In this document: piece by piece, positions 62,075-64,000 of the stretch
Numbering within the stretch: the stretch's first letter is position 1
How the letters are laid out: each line of letters begins with the position of its first letter
Source: Algoriphagus zhangzhouensis
GTDB taxonomy: Bacteria; Bacteroidota; Bacteroidia; Cytophagales; Cyclobacteriaceae
Direction: 5' to 3'
DNA length: 64,000 nt
Assembly: GCF_900148515.1 (NCBI RefSeq)
Contig: NZ_FRXN01000001.1
Span: forward strand, 1,178,001-1,242,000
Position numbers and translations under genes: made by a program
Notes under the pieces: generated by a model
What the model was told of the DNA's origin: nothing
Databases searched by the model: none
What the model saw: only the letters and a program-made list of their open reading frames with translations

Positions 62075-62082
62075 CAAAAATA
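62075..62082 (-). promoter_or_regulatory. Putative -7 box of glnN
   Basis: TATTTTTG on the minus strand fits TAnnTTTG, 32 bp upstream of the ATG; no -33 TTG at standard spacing. Confidence 0.4.
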
Positions 62083-62221
62083 GAAAAATACTTGTTCTAA
62101 AAAGCTTTTGATCGATTTTTGAGCTAATTTTTTCAAATTTTTACACTTTTTTCAAAAAAACACGGTCTTTTTCGACCCATCTACCGAAAAAAGTAGCCTT
62201 TTCACCCAGATTATTGGAAAA

Positions 62222-62251
62222 TTGAAAACAAAACAAGTTTGATTACCTTTG
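62222..62251 (+). promoter_or_regulatory. Promoter of mtaB
   Basis: TTG (62222-62224), 19 bp, TACCTTTG (62244-62251) is a textbook Bacteroidota -33/-7 promoter. Unusually, the message also has a strong Shine-Dalgarno AGGAGG (62265-62270) before a GTG start. Confidence 0.75.
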
Positions 62252-62276
62252 CATTCTCAAAATCAGGAGGAAAATT

Positions 62277-63596
62277 GTGAAAAAGGTAGCCTTTTATACA
62301 CTGGGTTGTAAACTGAATTTCTCAGAAACATCCACTATTAGTAGACAATTTGAAGAAAAGGGGTTTCTGAAAGTCGATTTTCAGGAAAATCCAGACATTT
62401 TCATTATCAACACTTGCTCTGTAACGGAGAATGCTGATAAAAAATGTAAGAAGATCGTCAAGGAGGCCAAAAAGATCTCCCCTAATTCTTATGTCGCTAT
62501 TATTGGCTGCTATGCTCAGCTCAAGCCAAAAGAGATTTCTGATATCAAAGGAGTTGATGCGGTCTTGGGAGCTGCTGAAAAATTTCGACTGATCGAACTA
62601 TTGGGAGATTTTGCCAAAGAGCAGGATGCTAAAGTCTTGTCGAGTGAAATCACAGAAGCAAAGTCTTTCAATAATGCATACTCTATTAATGATAGGACTA
62701 GAACGTTTCTAAAAGTTCAGGATGGTTGCAATTATGGCTGTGCTTTTTGTACTATTCCATTGGCTAGAGGAAAAAGCAGAAGTAACACCATTGAGTCTGT
62801 TTTGGAATCTGCCAGAGAAATTGCAGGTACTGACGTCAAAGAAGTCGTGCTAACCGGTGTAAACATCGGGGACTTCGGAATAGTGGAGGGAAAAAGGAAT
62901 GAGCGTTTTGCTGATTTGGTTTTTGCCTTGGACAATGTGGAAGGAATTGATCGATTCAGAATCTCTTCTATCGAACCAAATTTGCTGACAAACGAAATCA
63001 TCACTTTCGCATCTCATTCCAAGAGATTTGTGCCTCACTTCCACGTCCCTCTTCAATCTGGATCCAACACTATATTAAGGAGAATGGGAAGAAGGTACTT
63101 GAGGGAGCTTTATGAGGATAGAGTATCCAAGATCAAAACCTTGATGGCTCAGGCTTGTATCGGAGTAGATGTGATTGTTGGTTTCCCAGGTGAAACAGAT
63201 GAGCTTTTCTTGGAGACTTACAATTTCCTGAATGAACTTGACATCTCTTATCTCCATGTATTTACCTATTCCGAAAGAGCAAATACTCGAGCAACTGAAA
63301 TGGATGGAATCGTTCCTATGAAAAAGCGAAACGAAAGATCCAAAATGCTGAGAATCCTTTCTGAAAAGAAAAGAAGAAAGTTCTATGAAGAGAACCTTGG
63401 CAAAACCTACACGGTCTTATTTGAGGAAGATGTTGAAGATGGCAAAATGCACGGCTTTACAGAAAACTACATCCGAGTGGCTGCCAAATATGATCCCATG
63501 CTAATCAATGAAACCAAACAAGTCACATTGGATTACATCAATGACTCCGGAAATGTTGAGGTTTTAGAACCAGAATTCATCTACGAAAAACACTGA
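62277..63596 (+). CDS. mtaB: tRNA t6A37 methylthiotransferase MtaB
   Basis: A 439-aa radical-SAM methylthiotransferase that converts t6A37 of tRNA to ms2t6A. N-terminal UPF0004 domain with the three cluster Cys in YTLGCKLNFSET, INTCSVTENADKKC and IIGCYAQLKP. The radical-SAM cluster is in DGCNYGCAFCTIPLARGKSRS. The C-terminal TRAM-like domain is GKTYTVLFEEDVEDGKMHGFTENYIRV. The GTG start at 62277 is preceded by AGGAGG, which fixes it. It is divergent from glnN and followed by a weak hairpin. Confidence 0.95.
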   Translation: MKKVAFYTLGCKLNFSETSTISRQFEEKGFLKVDFQENPDIFIINTCSVTENADKKCKKIVKEAKKISPNSYVAIIGCYAQLKPKEISDIKGVDAVLGAAEKFRLIELLGDFAKEQDAKVLSSEITEAKSFNNAYSINDRTRTFLKVQDGCNYGCAFCTIPLARGKSRSNTIESVLESAREIAGTDVKEVVLTGVNIGDFGIVEGKRNERFADLVFALDNVEGIDRFRISSIEPNLLTNEIITFASHSKRFVPHFHVPLQSGSNTILRRMGRRYLRELYEDRVSKIKTLMAQACIGVDVIVGFPGETDELFLETYNFLNELDISYLHVFTYSERANTRATEMDGIVPMKKRNERSKMLRILSEKKRRKFYEENLGKTYTVLFEEDVEDGKMHGFTENYIRVAAKYDPMLINETKQVTLDYINDSGNVEVLEPEFIYEKH

Positions 63597-63615
63597 TATA
63601 ACCTAAATCAAAAAG

Positions 63616-63647
63616 AAAAGGAAATGGAATTTACTCTGTTTCCTTTT
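63616..63647 (+). terminator. Weak hairpin after mtaB
   Basis: AAAAGGAAA pairs with TTTCCTTTT around a 14-base loop, with a T run at the 3' side. Confidence 0.5.
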
Positions 63648-63760
63648 TTCATTTAAAGCTGTTTATTGCATTGAGAAAAGAATCTTTTAAAGATTTAAGA
63701 CTACTCGATTTCATTCCTGTCAATTTTTCATAAATTCAACAGAGGTAAAATTCAATTTTT

Positions 63761-64000
63761 GTGAGTAAAAAAAACATCCCTGTTTTAATTAAAGACGAAC
63801 CTTGGCTGGAAGGCTTTGAAAAGGCTGTCCAGGCAAGAATCGACCGATTCCACTCTGCCAAATTTCATATTGAAAATGAGTTTGGGAGTATTTTGGAATT
63901 TGCCAATTTCCATCAATACTATGGAGTGCACTATGAGCCAATCCGAAAAGGTTGGACTTATCGTGAATGGGCACCTGCCGCCCAGCAACTATACTTGATG
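63761..64000 (+). CDS. glgB: 1,4-alpha-glucan branching enzyme, N-terminus only
   Basis: Eighty codons run off the right edge, starting at GTG 63761. The sequence has the N-terminal helical lead (LIKDEPWLEGFEKAVQARIDRF), a linker (GSILEFANFHQYYGVHYEP) and the start of a CBM48 domain (GWTYREWAPAAQQLYLM), as in the eukaryote-like branching enzymes common in Bacteroidota. It makes alpha-1,6 branches in glycogen. The catalytic barrel lies outside the window. Confidence 0.85.
   Translation, partial: MSKKNIPVLIKDEPWLEGFEKAVQARIDRFHSAKFHIENEFGSILEFANFHQYYGVHYEPIRKGWTYREWAPAAQQLYLM

Noticed and set aside
1..64000. CRISPR arrays, tRNA and rRNA genes, prophage or restriction-modification genes
   Set aside because: Read on both strands; no spaced direct repeats, tRNA cloverleaf, rRNA-like sequence or phage proteins were recognised.

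Overview
The window looks like chromosomal DNA of a Bacteroidota bacterium, most likely Cytophagales and close to Cyclobacteriaceae/Algoriphagus (inference from gene content, no search run). Supporting signs are two SusC/SusD pairs, a type III glutamine synthetase, a DUF2480 protein, A-rich leaders in place of Shine-Dalgarno sites, and several TAnnTTTG -7 promoter boxes. I see no rRNA, tRNA, CRISPR array, transposase or integrase.

Layout. 1-7.3 kb: start of an XRE regulator with a small partner gene, a large TonB-type outer-membrane protein, a divergent DinB / WYL-regulator pair, and tex. 7.5-8.1 kb: a TlpA-like thioredoxin. 8.3-14.7 kb: a tightly packed four-gene operon (duplicated acidic/basic protein, HExxH metallopeptidase-like protein, unknown 473-aa protein, amidohydrolase) facing a sigma-54 activator whose 3' end overlaps the last operon gene; this is the best candidate for an undescribed system. 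15-20.9 kb: a nitrilase-like protein lacking the catalytic Cys, a purple-acid-phosphatase-like phosphoesterase, a PLP decarboxylase, a barrel-like protein and a secreted DinB protein. 21-28.6 kb: an Amt transporter, an esterase, and a molybdenum hydroxylase locus with two paralogous large subunits around one [2Fe-2S] subunit.

28.7-32.7 kb: a TauE/SafE gene whose last 76 codons recur 3.2 kb downstream. An 861-codon reading frame for a coiled-coil/barrel protein lies between the copies. The copies share a 71-bp identical core flanked by about 18% and 11% mostly synonymous divergence, which points to recombination with a related locus. 32.7-36.2 kb: a sugar-phosphate isomerase, a KirBac channel and a DUF1593 protein. 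36.2-38.8 kb: a SufR-like regulator divergent from superoxide dismutase, with a CAAC-N6-GTTG inverted repeat on the sod -33 region, then DUF2480 and an FMN reductase. 38.9-44.1 kb: a Crp-type regulator overlapping an MDR oxidoreductase tail to tail, a DUF4386/MBOAT-like pair, an atypical pyruvate kinase and a DUF4397 lipoprotein.

44.4-59.4 kb (all minus strand): two tandem SusC-SusD pairs, a ROK kinase, an FAD oxidoreductase, a small secreted-protein ORF without a normal start codon, an ECF sigma factor and an anti-sigma factor that seems to span both membranes. 59.9-64 kb: type III glutamine synthetase, divergent mtaB, and the 5' end of a glycogen branching enzyme. The SusCD, ROK and FAD genes suggest glycan uptake and processing. 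Amt and glutamine synthetase both serve ammonium assimilation but are not adjacent.
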